A stretch of 64,000 nucleotides of DNA, taken from contig JAHYIO010000031.1 of assembly GCA_020543525.1 (NCBI GenBank), positions 1,364,001 to 1,428,000 on the forward strand, read 5' to 3'. The DNA comes from Coriolopsis trogii. Its lineage: Eukaryota; Basidiomycota; Agaricomycetes; Polyporales; Polyporaceae. Below, in pieces: positions 23,401 to 35,812 of this stretch. Positions within the stretch are counted from its first letter, which is position 1; each line of letters begins with the position of its first letter. Both the position numbers and the translations under genes were made by a program. The notes below the pieces were generated by a model. The model saw only the letters and a program-made list of their open reading frames with translations, had not been told where the DNA came from and did no database searches.

Positions 23401-26400
23401 CTAGCTCGACACCGGTCGTCTTCATTGGGTCCTTAGATACTGTTCGTTGGACCTCTTCGATCAACTGTCGCCATTTTTTGCGAGGAGCATTCGGGTGCTA
23501 CGATCACAACCAGAAGGCCGTCAGTGCAAGTTCGATCATCCGGAAGACAGACGCACCAATATTTCCTTCATGGTACGATAGCCGTTGTTCACGAAGACAG
23601 CCGGCCTGGGACTGAAACCTTCCGCCAGATCGTTGCGTCCGATCAGGGAGTAAATTGGCAACGACCAGTCACCTGCGGGGTTGAGTTGCGCAGTGCGCAA
23701 AGCCTCTCTCAATGGAGCAGTGAGACCTGAAGCCAAGTTCTGCAAGATATTGAGCGTCATGCCTGTCTGCTCCATGGCTCGCAACCCGGCCTCGGCTCGC
23801 TTTCGAACGTCAGCGACCTTGCTATCCGACAACGCGCGGTAGATAACGGTCAAGGCATGCAAGTACGTCAGCGGTTCCCGTCGTCCGAAAGCGAATGATG
23901 CGGTGTGGTGGTATGATTTGTACAAATCCCAGCTGTCGTACCAGGGAAGGGCCCAATCAGGATTGTTTACCCGCCCATATAGAATGCAAAACATATCCGC
24001 CGGCCAAGGAGGCAAATCAACATCGACAGTTGGAGGCACTGGGAGAGTTGGGTCAGGTCAAACGTATGTTGTTATCACGATGTAAGTCTCACCGCACGAT
24101 CGAGCATCCGGCCACGCCGACATAGCGCTAGGATAATATCGCTTCCAGTAGTCCGCCCATTCAGGACGCACCACCATGGCGAGACGACATATCAACGGGA
24201 TGAGTCGCGGCACACCTTCGATGCTGGGCAAAAAAACTCGTTTCTCCTCGGCGACGAGATGCAGGGCGTGCAAGACGCAGCCAATGTAGGGACTGTGCTC
24301 TTTCGCCGGCTTGCTCCAGTTATCATGACGAAGAATACTAGGCAGCTGCAATCTTCGGATTGCAGGATCTTCGCGAAATTTATCGATCGACTCGGACTCG
24401 GCCAATTTCGTCCACGGATCCGCTTCGCCAAGGCTCTGGGTGGCCATCCCAGATTCCTCCAACCCGAGGAGTTGCAGCAAGCTAGCTTCGAATGCTTCAA
24501 ACTCGACACCCATGATAAAAGAGTAATTGCGAGCCGACCAACGTTCAAGGAACGATCGATGCAAGGTAAAGAACTCTTCTGGGGGTAGCATCAGAGAGAG
24601 CATGAGCAAGCAGTCGCTAACCAGGTGGTCCCGGGCAACAAAATCGAGAGAAACACGTATGACTGATCCGTCGTCAAGTTTGAGCGATATGGAAGAGTAT
24701 GCCGGATGAGCCAGGGAGGTGACGCGTAGCCTGGTGGGATGAGGTCCGCTAGACTTCAAGGTAAGTGGTAGCTCATGCATGCCGTGGGTCAATAGCGCAA
24801 TAGTTCCATCCGACCTCAGGATCAACAAATCGGCTACTGTGTCCCGTGTTGCCCGGATTGTCGCAATAGCGCGCGCCGATAGTCGTGTCACTGGCTGTGC
24901 AGCAAGAGTGTTGTCTTCGCGTCGCTCAATGGAGAACACAAACAAAGTTTCTGTCGCTCGTGAGCAGACACCAAGAAACGAGCGGGTTTGTTGACCATCC
25001 CAGCGTTCGTCCCAGGCAGCCACCGAGATACGTAGGTAGTCGATAGTCCTGGTCATGTCACCGTCAGTCAGAGTCCCTCGTCGTTCAGTTCTTGGCACTC
25101 ACGCGAAGTCCGAGATCGTCTCTTCATATATCTTCTCCGCCCAGAACTGGGGGCGCATGCGGGCTTCTTCAGCTGGATCAGGGACGTCTTCGAGGTTGAC
25201 CTGAGGGAGTGAACCTGCCTGGTCCGGACTGAACTTTGTAGAAGGTTCAAGAGCAAATGGAACGGGCAGATTCCAACCAGCTTGGGAGACAGGCGCGGGA
25301 GCCACACCGGCCATGAGGTCCGCCATTGTCGTGGTTGTGGTCAAAGCGGGAGCGACGCCAGCTGCGTGATGTGGAAGCTTAGCAGCTTGCCTACCCGGAG
25401 AGAGATGCAGATCCTCTGACACGGCGTTAGCTTGTCGGAGATGAGCAGAAGTGTTCCCAGACATAGATGACCGCTTCGCGTGATGAGTGTGAGCAGTAGG
25501 GCGTGCGGTAGATTTTGATGAGCTCGGAGGAGGCGCGTATACGAAGCGCCATATAGAAATACGGTTGAGATCGGCGTTGAGGGTGACGAACAACTTGTCG
25601 GTGAGGTTCCAAGCTTGTTGCGAAACCCAGAGTACGCGTTCCGGAGGTGGGATGGGCAAAGGGTCTGACGCATAGTTGGGCTTCATCTCGAGGGAGACAG
25701 ACGGGAAGCCTCCCTTGATGCCATCGGTGAGACCAATGGCAGCAGGTTCGGAGAAGGGACTGGTGAGGGTGAAGATCGTGGCCATTCGTTCCTCGTCGGA
25801 CTCTATCTCCCAACCCTCGACGACGCGTTGTATGAAAAGACCGTGGGGCTCAACAGGCCAAGCTTTGTGTACAGTGAAAGGAAGACAGAGGGTATACTCC
25901 GAGCCGTTCTCCATATAAATCTTGGCTGTCCCACGCACGAAAATGAAAACACCCTTGAGACGTTCGTCCTCGTCCTGTTCTTGACGGTGTTTGTCCGTGC
26001 GAGCGCGGGCAAAGGCACCAAATGTGGGACGTTCATCCGGATCGACTTCCGGAGGGAGCTTGTCCTTCTGGTTCTCTCTGTAATAGGCCGGGGTAGAGGG
26101 CGTGGAGGAGTAGAGGAGACTGGATTGGTATAACCAGCCGATGCATGCCCACTGGACCGGGTCGTCAAAAGACCACTTCTTGGAGAGGACGCCGCCTTTT
26201 GTGAGAATGACGGTGGACGAGTCCCACGTGAGGACTTCTTCGCCGGTCTTCCCGTCTGCGTGGGGGGAGTAGTAGGATGGTTGAGTGGAGGGATCGTGAG
26301 TACCTCGTGCCGCTCTGAGATTCTTGCGAATGGAGCGGAGGAGGGAAGAGTCTGTCTGGTAGGGAGAGGGCGGTGGGCGAGCATTCCTACGAAAGTATGG

Positions 26401-26466
26401 AGAAGGGGAGACGGGTGATTGAGAAAGGGAAGGGATCTGGATGGTCGGATGATTGGGCAAGGACAT
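20425..26466 (-). CDS. APC1: Anaphase-promoting complex subunit 1 (APC1/BimE)
   Basis: Largest scaffold subunit of the APC/C ubiquitin ligase that drives mitotic exit. Five exons (about 26466-25103, 25048-24093, 24040-23557, 23498-23283, 23230-20425) encode about 1,940 residues, the usual size. The N-terminal beta-propeller part includes SKKWSFDDPVQWACIGWLY, FIFVRGTAKIYMENG and VLWVSQQAWNLTDKLFVTLN. The middle gives CCLILYGR-like MFCILYGRVNNPDWALPWYD. The C-terminal proteasome/cyclosome repeats are clear: PEHAGFLYALGLTGHLREM, GLAAANVGNGNRHVTKLIAV, SAGLMGIGLLYLGTKHRRMA, TLSAALACGMVLLAKGTS, ATITLGLMYLRTERQDVADI and GLLFLGGGRYTLGTSDAAIA. ATG 26466 (MSLPNHPTIQIPSLSQSPVS) was chosen because a likely 5' UTR intron lies just upstream; an in-frame ATG at 26658 is possible but would read through it. 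Shares a promoter region with the SDR gene at 26969. Confidence 0.93.
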
Positions 26467-26968
26467 GGCTGGGGGCGGGGGAAGTCTGGAAGATAGAACA
26501 TCAGGAGTTGAGTCGACCGGGAATTGCGGGCTGATACCACCGTACCTTGTTAGACCAGACGGGCACGGTTTGTGTCGGTGCAGATGGGTGCGTTCAGTGC
26601 GGCGCGAGCGGCGCGAGGGAACGTCGCGGTGTGCCAGGTGATGGAGTCGTGATCGCAAGGAGCACTGGCGAGTAGACGGCTGAGCCGCGTGAGTGCGGGG
26701 CGGGGCGAAGAGGGCGGGCGTGAGTGGCGGGGGGACGAGGGCGGGCGTGGGTGGCGGGGGACGAGGATGGACGCGACTTGGACGATGCGCGCGGTGCGAG
26801 TGCGAGTGCGCGTCGCTGGATGTGTCACGTGTACGAGTATCGTTGGACGGGCGCTACTTGTGACCGGGCAAGGAAGTGTCCATTCCCGGCTGCAAGTTCA
26901 GCTGCTACGTTACATAGCCTACCACACCCCTCGCCTACTCCCCATCCTGATCCTGATCCTCTCCTACC
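26467..26968. other. Divergent promoter between APC1 and an SDR gene
   Basis: A 502-bp region between two start codons. It holds a G-rich tandem repeat at 26708-26760 and, just before the SDR start, a C/T-rich run (CCTGATCCTGATCCTCTCC). A likely 5' UTR intron of APC1 lies at about 26480-26540. Confidence 0.5.
26708..26760. repeat. G-rich tandem duplication in the divergent promoter
   Basis: Two adjacent units of 26-27 bp built on GAGGGCGGGCGTG-GTGGCGGGGG, differing at about three positions, followed by a partial third start (ACGAGGATGG). The plus strand is almost all purine. Confidence 0.75.
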
Positions 26969-28400
26969 ATGTCTGCCAACGACGACTTCCGCAAGAGGAC
27001 TCTCGCTAGGCTCGACGCCGTCCGTTCCCATCTTCAGAACACCCCCCGCGGCTTTCGTCTGAAGGACAAGGTCTGCATCATCACCGGTGTCGGCTCTCTC
27101 AAGGGAATAGGGTCCGTGCTCTCGCCTACCTTCCGCCGTCCATCGCGCTCACCGTGTCTTCGTCAGACGTGCCACAGCCTTGCGTTTCGCCCATGAAGGT
27201 CGGCACCATATATTAGACGCCTACCCCGCATTACGAGCGACTAATCCCTGAGCTTTCCCCACAGGGGCTCGCCACCTCTACTTGTCTGACTTTGATCCCA
27301 CAAATCTCCCTGGCCTCAAGACAACTATTGAGAAAACGTATCCCGATGTCAAGGTGACCTCGCCGTCCTTCTCGACTTTTCGTCCCCTGACTTGCATCAT
27401 ACCACAAAGGTCACAATCCGACAGGCAGACGCCGCTGACGAAGACTCGATTGCTGCCTTGTGTAAACAAGCCTTACAGGAGGAAGGCAGACTAGACGTCT
27501 TCTTTGCGAACGTATGCACAAGTCCCTCAGAGACTGCCTATTGGTATTCCTTACAGTCCAACCTAGGCTGGCATCGCTACTAGCAGCCCCTTCTGGACCG
27601 TATCCTCCGAACAGTTCATGAACGTCATGCGCGTGAACGCCTTGTCGTGAGTTCCCACAGGCCTAGCCTCCATGATTCGAACTCATCACTATTCAAGGTG
27701 TTTCCTCGCTGTCAAACACGCCTCCGAGGCAATGAAGAAGACCAACCCTTCTCGTGGCAAAGAGTTCAGCGCAGGCAGCATCATTCTGACCGCGTCAAGT
27801 AGGTCTTTTGTCCCGGATCATCGCACAGTCCCCCACTCATCGCCACCCCATAACCACGCAGTTGCAGGCATACGTTCCGGTGCTGGCAGTACCGACTGTA
27901 AGGCCTTTCTTGTCTGTGCCGACTTCGATCATGACTGAACTTCCTACAGACAGCGCCAGCAAAGCAGCGTATGCCTTTCGTGCAGTCTTTCAATGTGCTT
28001 CCGTGAGCTAACGCGCGTTCCCCCACAGTGTGAACAGTATCGCACAAACAGCCATCTATCAGCTGGCTAAAGCTGACATTCGTGTCAACACTATCTGCCC
28101 TGGCCTTATTGAGACCGGCATGACCTCTGCCTTGTTTGACCATGCCCGCTCCAAGGGAAGTGAGGGCAAGATTGGCCAATTGAACCCACTCGGTCGTTAC
28201 GGCCTTCCGGAAGGTGCGTTCTTGAGGATTCCAGCCTTTGTCGTCGTCTCACCTTGCTCCAATCGCCCCTGCGTTCAGAGATTGCCAATGTCGCGTTGTT
28301 CCTTGCTTCTGACGAATCGAGTTATGTAAATGGACAAGCGTGGGCTGTCGACGGTGGATTGTCGAGCGCTCATCCTCACGTTCCTGGCAAGATGGCTTAA
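26969..28400 (+). CDS. Short-chain dehydrogenase/reductase (classical SDR)
   Basis: NAD(P)-dependent oxidoreductase with many short introns (about nine exons). The start [20 protein letters not shown] is followed by the cofactor loop [14 protein letters not shown], then [53 protein letters not shown] (NAG motif), [27 protein letters not shown] (catalytic Ser) and STDYSASKAAVNSIA (catalytic Tyr and Lys in YSASK), then [14 protein letters not shown] and the end [39 protein letters not shown]. All SDR catalytic residues are present. Length about 290 aa fits the classical family. Substrate unknown; the 3-oxoacyl-reductase/levodione-reductase-like C-terminus is shared by many enzymes. Transcribed away from APC1. 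Confidence 0.9.
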
Positions 28401-31400
28401 GATACACATTGTGATTCAGTTTAGCGATGCTGCTACTTGTTGGCAGGCTATGTATTACTACCATGCTCATTTTATGTCCTTTCCCTCGTCGTGTCAGTGC
28501 GCGTACCCGGCTACTTGGTTCGTCGGAGTTCCCGGAAATAGAGCCTCCGTGATACCGTCAAATAGTCGTCTGCATTCGGCAACCTTTGGAGCAGAGACAA
28601 AGCAAACAGGATGTTCTGTAACTAATGATGATCCCGACGTCCATCCCCTTGTACCGCTGTCAGTCGTCCTGAAGGTTAATCCAACTGTACGTTGAGAAGA
28701 CTTGCGATACTGCATTGAAACGCCAGGAATGTATCGACAAATCTAGTAACATGCATCATCGCTCACAGGTGTGAAATAGTATGCTGTGTTATTCATCTCC
28801 AATGTGGTGAACAGATGGTCGCGATAGCCGACTGCGCTGGTCCACGGACAACGCCAGATCTAGGGAGGCGAAATCAGCTTGCCGTACTGAAGGTCGCCCA
28901 GTGAAGGCCCGGGAAAGCGCTACTCACGAGATCACCGAGTCTTCAGCAGGAGCGCTTCCAAGGGGTCTATGCACTTGTCCCATGGACTGCTTGCATAGTG
29001 AGCTAGAACAGGCCGGTCCTCGAGGTTAACGTCATACACAACGAACCGCTACTACCACGATCCGAACACACACGACTTCGCCGCCGTGACACGGCCCGCC
29101 ATCGCACCACGCTCGACTTCGTACTAACTCGCCCTAGAGATACGTGGAAATGGTCGTCGCCTCGGTGACATCATCGTACGGCTCACGAGCAGCTCAGTAG
29201 CCCTGCGGGGCGCGAGGTCTGCCTATGTGCCGTCGCATGGTGAGGATGGACCGCAACTGGAGTCGACAAGTCATACGGTGCGGCGCTGTCAGCGGTGCGC
29301 GCGATGTTGTCGCAGCCTGCCGCATGGCTCTCTGCTGAACTGGTCCTCTAGAAACGCATACTGGTCGACGGCAAGGAGCTCATGCCAGTGCCATGTCTGG
29401 AAGATCTTCCATTCTCATGGTATGTATCCCGGGTCCGCGCCTGTCCTACCGAGAGGCGATGCCCGCGATACAGACCACGAGAAAGAAGACCCCCAGATGT
29501 GGTGCTACTGGCACGTCTCGCATTTTTCTTCCTTGCCTTCGAGGCATGCTTGCCGACGGAAGACTGCTGTCTACACTGACGTTCCGTAGTGCAGACACCG
29601 GTCTACTGGCGGGTCACGAAATCTCAGATCCTGGCGACGCACCATGGCCAGTTGTTCTGCAGCTGCTCATTGGGCAATAAGCCTGTGGAGCTGAACGTCC
29701 TGTGTCGAATGCTTGGCAATGTTGACTAGGCTACAATCCCTAGGTCTGGTGAGGATTGAGGGGGATTCCCCAGTAGAATGGCCACAGAGATGCGCATGTC
29801 GCTCAGAGTCGGCCGGAAGGTCATTGGGTGGTAATAGTGGGGGAAGATTGTCGACACAGTCCACGGAAATTTGCACAGATTATATAGACGTATGCTATCG
29901 GTACGGGTACCCATCGATCAAAAAACGCGATGGCGTGCAGGAGCCTCAACCGCCGCGGATCTCGTAGTATAGGAGGTGAGTGCGGCTCTTTGTTGATTGG
30001 TCTCCGACAGGTGCTCATTCCGGACGTACTCCGGCCTCGCTCCCTTTGCCCCCGCAGTTGTATACCCCCGTACAAGCAGGGCAGATGTTGGCCAACCACA
30101 TCCCCCTATGGGGCCATGAAGCAGCATCTCGTCATCTTCATTTGAGAGGAGCCAACATCGGCACGAGGCCCAATTGGAGGTCCGCATTTCTCGTTCCGCG
30201 AGTCACAGTCCGCTTCGCAGTACGAACTCCTCCTGGCTCCAGCGCCTCTGGCCCATCACGCTCCTCCTCGACCCTCCGAATCTATCGCAGTCTACGTACT
30301 CCGCCATCCAGACCCTCTAGCCCTGGCCAGTCCTGCGCCAGCAGACGGCAGACCATCCTATGGTGTACACCACCGTCCGGATCAACAACGCGACCCACCT
30401 GCGCCAAGTTGAGCGTCGGATGCAGGCCGTGGCGTCTCCCCCTCCCATTGAATCCCCCCGACATGGTCGCTCTCACCTCCTGCGGTTCTTTCGGAAAAGG
30501 TCTTCAAGAGCCCTCGAGGCGATCGAAGGAAGCAGAGTGTCAGTCAATGCTGTCGTCATACGCCAGTCCTCTCTCCTCGCGTCCTCATGGTCGTTGATCA
30601 TCCCTTCCCTGTCGGCGTTTTCCTCGCCTTCATGGACGTCTCTCGGCTCGTAAAGCTTTACCCTATCCTCGTGTCGTGCACACGCCCTACCGCCCCCCAA
30701 ATGGGCCCACCGCGCGGTAGTCCAGCGGTCAGTTGTTCATTCTCCCGTACCTCGGTTTGGCGTCTTCGTGTGCTGCACCTCCCCTTCTCCCGTGTTGCGG
30801 CCTTCCGCCTTTCATCAATGTGTTTCACGTTCACCTGTCTCGGGCTCATCAGGCCACCCCGACTTGCTCACTTTTCATCCGACGGCCATCGTTCCGGACA
30901 TGCGCGGCTGCCCTTCCTCGCGGTCATCCTACCACTTCTCTCGAGGCAGTCGCAAGATGGTGCTCAAGCGACATGGAGTCCGGTCCTGTGGTTAAAGTTT
31001 CATATTTCAAGAGAATTGGTCACCCTCGCCAACGGCAAATGTCAAACCTCGTCTGTACCCTGGAGTTCAATGTCGTTGTCTACTTACCGCCTCCCAAACA
31101 GCCGCTGTTGTCTTGGGACCGTAGAGATGACCCGGAAGGATGCCTGTGAGATAAATTCTGCCGCCTCATAGCGCTACTAATCGGCACGAGAACTAGCGGA
31201 CTCCCACTACCATTCTTCATGCCAACAACGGTGTGTCTATAAGTCCCTTTCTCAGTCCATTCATCCCCGACTCACCGACTCACGCAGATGCTCTGGTCAT
31301 CCAAACGCTGTCCACTCTGTGTTCACGACCTCCGTAACTCAACCGACTTCCACGGCAAGTACGGGATGCTCAGGCTGATAGAGGAGGGCACAGCAGATGC

Positions 31401-32000
31401 GCCTGGCCTGATATGTATACAATGTCGCTCGGTCACACCCCCGACAAGCATGCCCTCCTGCCACTAAGGCGCGAATGAGGCCCTTCCAAGACCCCGCTTC
31501 GAGCAGGCGATGGCGAAATCCTCTCCAACCCCTCCTGTCACGATTGCGTAAAATACGCGGGTCTCCGGGCCATTCTCCCGTTATAATACGTCGACAAGGA
31601 GGTGAAGTTACGACTCGAGGTCGTGGCGTGTGACTGATCAGCATCCACCGCTTTCTTTAGTTGACCAGCTTCTGCTCGGATTGTGCATATATGCGCTGAT
31701 CGCGTCGTGTTCGCAATCGGACTGCGTGCTCGTCCAGCGACTTGGCAACGGATCAACACTCTATCTGAAGCTGCGATTGCTCTGCAGCGGAGCGCCACTC
31801 TGTGCCCGAGTATGGCTTGTGAGCGATTGATACTCAAATGATTCTCCAACTCTGCTGACTTCTATATATAGGTCCGCTCCGACGAACCTAGAACTCCGAC
31901 CTTTGCTACAGCGATGGGAGAGGCTTGAAGACTTCAGGATACGTCTGTCGCCTATGGCGAGCGGATCAAAGGGACGTATGGGTCACGGGAATAGGACTCT
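28401..32000. other. Gene-poor interval, possible decayed coding pieces
   Basis: This 3.6-kb stretch lacks a gene that can be supported. Short frames are interrupted and lack domain motifs or coherent splice structure. Two plus-strand pieces look somewhat protein-like but contain stops: about 29277-29440 (SYGAALSAVRAMLSQPAAWL then a stop, then KRILVDGKELMPVPCLEDLP) and about 30245-30500 (LLLDPPNLSQSTYSAIQTL, stop, PWPVLRQQTADHPMVYTTVR). They may be relics of a gene or transposon, or chance. No inverted or long terminal repeats were found by eye. Confidence 0.45.
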
Positions 32001-34181
32001 CTAGTCACTCTTTAGACAATGATAAACATCCATACAACCTAGGCTCTCGGAATGCCGACAAGAGGGCACGTCCTGTTCATGCGAACGCTCCCTGCCGATC
32101 TTCCTTCCTCTGTCAAAGAGTCGAGTTTGGTCAAATCCTCGCAAACGTGCCGGCCTTGCCACAATGAATGAACCCACCAGGCGTGCCCCATGGCTCAGAC
32201 CAAGGTAGAGCCTGAAGAGCCGCTCGCAATCCTCGTCCCCATGGAAGGGATAGTCCGCACCGAGGCGGTACGCCGCAGCAAATCCCGAGGTGACGGCGAG
32301 CTCATGCATATTGAGCACTGCAATTTGGCTCAGATTAGGGAACCAGCCTATGGTAATCGCACATACCAGACCACGCTCCTGCGTAACTAGAGCGGGGATC
32401 AGCGTTGGTTGACACATGTACTGGGAGACGTACTGAGTGTGCTGTTTCCCATTGATGAACATCATCCATGGGACGACGCCAGCATAGTGTTGCCAACGAT
32501 GACTTTGCTGCTTCCACCACTTCTCGTTAATGCGCTTCTCTTCCTTGATGTCACCCCATGTCCACAAGTCTTCACTGCCATCCCTGTCGAGGAAGATCGT
32601 CTGGAAGACATGCTTCTCGAGCGGAGGCTCTGGTCTACCATCCGCATCCATGCCGGTCCGCACCTCCTCTCCAATGTGTCCCTTACCAGCGTCTTGTGCG
32701 GAACTTGTGTGTTCGGGCAGAGGGTCACACTCATTCCGGTGCTCGGAGCGGTCCGTTGGATTGATAGGCCCCGCCGGCTTCTCGCCGCGGAACTGGGGCT
32801 GATAATGAGTCAGGTCGAAACTCATCTCAATCTTGGACTTGTCCTGGTCGTATTGCATCGTGTAGTAGAGAGGCCTAAAGTCGCGTGACGCGAAGTCGAA
32901 GGCATCTGACATTTCTTGCCGTTCCTGGGCACTTTCTGCCGATGACAGGGGAGCGTTGTGCTTCGCACTGTACCGTGTCTCGTAGTACTATTCACGAACG
33001 TCAGGGAAGTACCGTGTGTGAGAAGGTGATAAAATGGAAGTCCCAACCTTGTTCATGTAATCGAGGTCGTTATGCGTGATCGTAACGTCATACAGATACT
33101 TGACGTTGCCTAAAACCCGTCTCTCGAGCCATGTCGCCTCCTTCCCAAGCAATTTGAGGGCGGAATCGGCGTCGATGGCAAGGATTAGCTCGTCGAAAGC
33201 CTCGATCTGAGGCTGACGTTGGAGGTCTCCGTCAGAAGCCTGATATTCGATCCGCACGGGACCGTCTTTCTTAGCTGTCCGTGAAACGATGCGGAGAACT
33301 TGGTGACTGAGCTTGAAATGAACGTTCCCACGAGAAGATGCCTCCTCCTTCCATGCTTGGTAAACGTCGTGCAGCTAAGGCATTTGAGAACAGCTCCCTG
33401 GATGACCACAATGATACCGTACCTTTGGGAACGCAAGCATGGTGGGTATACTTGCGAGCAAGCTCTTCTCATCATACTCGAAGAGCTTCATGCTCGGGTC
33501 CATGAAAACTCGTTCCTAGAAACAGCAAAGATTCTATGACAAGGGGTGTATATAGATATATGAAGACTCACCAATATTGCAGACGATATGTAGGGCGTTT
33601 GATTTCCAGTACCAAAGAAGAGCGCGACCAGTGGATAAACCATCCGCTCTCCAAACTCGGTAGAGAAGCGGAAAATCTTGAGCATAGCGTGCACAGGAAT
33701 CATGGCAAATACTGGCTCGAGTTTCTTGATGGTGGAAAGGGCATGACCAAATTTGGCGATATCCTTCTGGAACTTGGCCACCAACTCCGAGGGGAAGACG
33801 TTGGACCAGAAGTTCTCGCCTTTTCCGAAGCTGATTCTATGCGCAAAGTCAACACTGAAGTAAGCAGTCAGCAGCGGAAGTGACAACGTACTGCATGCCG
33901 ACTTTTGTTGCTTCGAACCCGAGCATCCTGAACATGCGGAGAGTGTTGGCAAAGACCGGGCTGCATCCCTGCACACCATCATTGATGTACGAGGCACCAT
34001 ACTTGGAGGGGTCGATGTCAATGGAGGTGGCCATACCTCCCGTGACAGGCTGCTTGTCGAAGACAGTGACGCGAAACATGTCTGGATGCTTGCTGAGGGC
34101 GTAGGCGGCGGACATGCCGGATGCGCCGGCGCCCACGATGCAGACACGCTTTGGCTTTGCTGGGGACGAGGAGGAGGGCAT
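32001..34181 (-). CDS. FAD/NAD(P)-binding oxidoreductase (amine-oxidase-like flavoprotein)
   Basis: The start at 34181 gives MPSSSSPAKPKRVCIVGAGA, with the Rossmann dinucleotide motif GAGASG at about residue 17, then VFDKQPVTGGMATS, DPSKYGASYINDGVQG and LRMFRMLGFEATKVGMQ. Later exons give ISFGKGENFWSNVFPSEL, FGERMVYPLVALFFGTGNQ, HQVLRIVSRTAKKDGPV, IEAFDELILAIDADSALKLL, YYETRYSAKHNAPLSS, FRPLYYTMQYDQDKSKIEMS and the FAD-facing C-terminal motif YAGAWSVLNMHELAVTSGFA. This layout is that of fungal NAD/FAD-binding proteins related to phytoene-desaturase/amine-oxidase flavoproteins; substrates are not known. Introns are short; the one before YAGAW can only be joined in frame with a 35-base intron, and the tail after YRLGADYPFHGDEDCERLF to the stop at 32001 is not confidently the true end. 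First of three minus-strand metabolic genes. Confidence 0.8.
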
Positions 34182-34449
34182 GGTGGGGGTTGTGGAGGAG
34201 AGGCGCGGGAGTGTGTGCGTGCTTAAGTATCTGCTCGTCGCTGTCGTCAGCCTCGATCTCCGCCCCTCCCTCTCCGCTGCTCGTCACCGTCAGCCGCTTC
34301 CCGCTCTTGATCGGCAGCCAGACGCGGTCACGTGTCTGCGTGTCTCTGTTTCGCAAGAGCTCAGAGGAGAGATCACTGTGGTGGTATACAAGAAGCGTAC
34401 AGACAACAAGAGCACGTACGTATCCAGATAGGATACATCTCCCTCCTTC

Positions 34450-35764
34450 TCAGTAATCTCGCACTTGCGTCTCCATCCAAGCCCACAACTTCTTTCCCAG
34501 TTGCGCATCTTTCGTCTCTTCGCGTGCGACACCCAATCTCGCCCAGGGTATCAGATACTGCATCGGCAAATTCAGTGCGTTGGCCTAGGGTCAAGACTGC
34601 TACACACCTCTCCTCCGAGTTCTAGCCCCTCAGGCGAAGTGCCCGCCCACAGTTGCGTGAGCGCTCCCATTGACGGAGGGTGCAGTAATGGTGTCTATGT
34701 CAACGTTATAGAACATATCGTCTAGGTCACCACTCTGCTATGGCTTACACAGAACACCTTCTCAAGAGGCGAGATATGTCTCTGCACGTCTGTCTTCAGG
34801 TTTCCCGGGTGGAGAGAGACAGAGATGATCCCTTGGTCGCCGTACCGACGGTGCAGCTCGTTCGAGAAAACCACCGTGGCCTTACATGGCATGCCGTACA
34901 CAGTAGGAGCCAAAATGCAAAGTCAGCCGCCATTCAAGCTTGTCCTCCCAGATGACAGCCACCTACAAATTTGCTCTGGAAATGCAACTTCTGTGTCCCG
35001 AACTTCTTCCGCTTCCCATGTTCTCTCAGAGTCTCGAAGTCGATCCCCGACACGGACGTGTGTCCCATAGACGACGTGTTGATCACCCGTGCATGTTGGT
35101 CCGCGGAGTGCGACGCACCCGATAGTAGGACCGGGATTAGCAGCTGCGTCAAATAGAAGTGGCCTGCATACGAGCGCCCGAAGTGGATCAGACTCGTGCC
35201 CGTGGTCCAAACATGCATGAAGTACGCACCAAGGACGTTCGTGCCGAACTGCAAGTCATAACCATCGGCAGTCAGCTGCTCGACTGGGGGGAACATAACC
35301 CCGCCGCTATTGAAGAGCACATCTAGCCTCGACTCCTTGCTGCGAATGCGTGATCAATCTTCACCATCCTCTGTGAGTATGTCAACGGACCTCATAAACT
35401 CTCGCGCTGCCGCCTTCACAGAGCGCAGATCTGCAAGGTCAAGTTTCAGGAAGATGGCACGTCGTTCGGTGGCCGACTGAAGCTCCTCGATGGCAGCAAG
35501 AGCTTTCTGCTCGTTGCGCGCAGCCATATACACCTTGGCACCACGTGCCAGCAATGCCTATATTTTTAGATGAGTGACTTCCGCATCGTCGCGATACTAC
35601 TCACGCAACGGCAGATCATCGAAACGTACCTTGACGGTCTCTTTCCCGATCCCGGCGTTACCCCCCGTGACGATGATCACCTTGCCGGACAGACATGGTA
35701 TGTCGGCCACGCCCCATGTAGGTTTCGGAGGGGAGTGAGACAAGTACGAACGTACGTACGCCAT
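34450..35764 (-). CDS. Retinol-dehydrogenase-like SDR with His in place of the catalytic Tyr
   Basis: The start at 35764 gives [20 protein letters not shown], then [18 protein letters not shown] (cofactor loop), [85 protein letters not shown] (catalytic Ser) and [12 protein letters not shown]. In this family the last motif is normally LYxQSKF, with Tyr as proton donor and Lys in the QSK. Here the Tyr position (codon 34984-34982) is CAT, His. The chain goes on with [59 protein letters not shown] and [17 protein letters not shown], ending VRDY at 34450. The rest of the protein looks intact, with about seven short introns. It may be inactive, or use another donor. A TATAAAA box lies 49 bp upstream. 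Confidence 0.86.
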
Positions 35765-35812
35765 AGCAAGCAGCGAAAGTGAAGACAAGCAGTAAGAAAG
35801 GAGCACCCGCGC

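Noticed and set aside
30165..31190. Two ATCGGCACGAG strings resembling a cDNA-library adaptor (about 30165 and 31180)
   Set aside because: Eleven bases, without the rest of an adaptor or vector, flanked by ordinary genomic sequence; likely chance.
31220..31350. Possible spliced fragment reading HANNDALVIQTLSTL, reminiscent of a retroelement protease region
   Set aside because: Too short, ends at a stop at once, needs an intron that a retroelement would not have.
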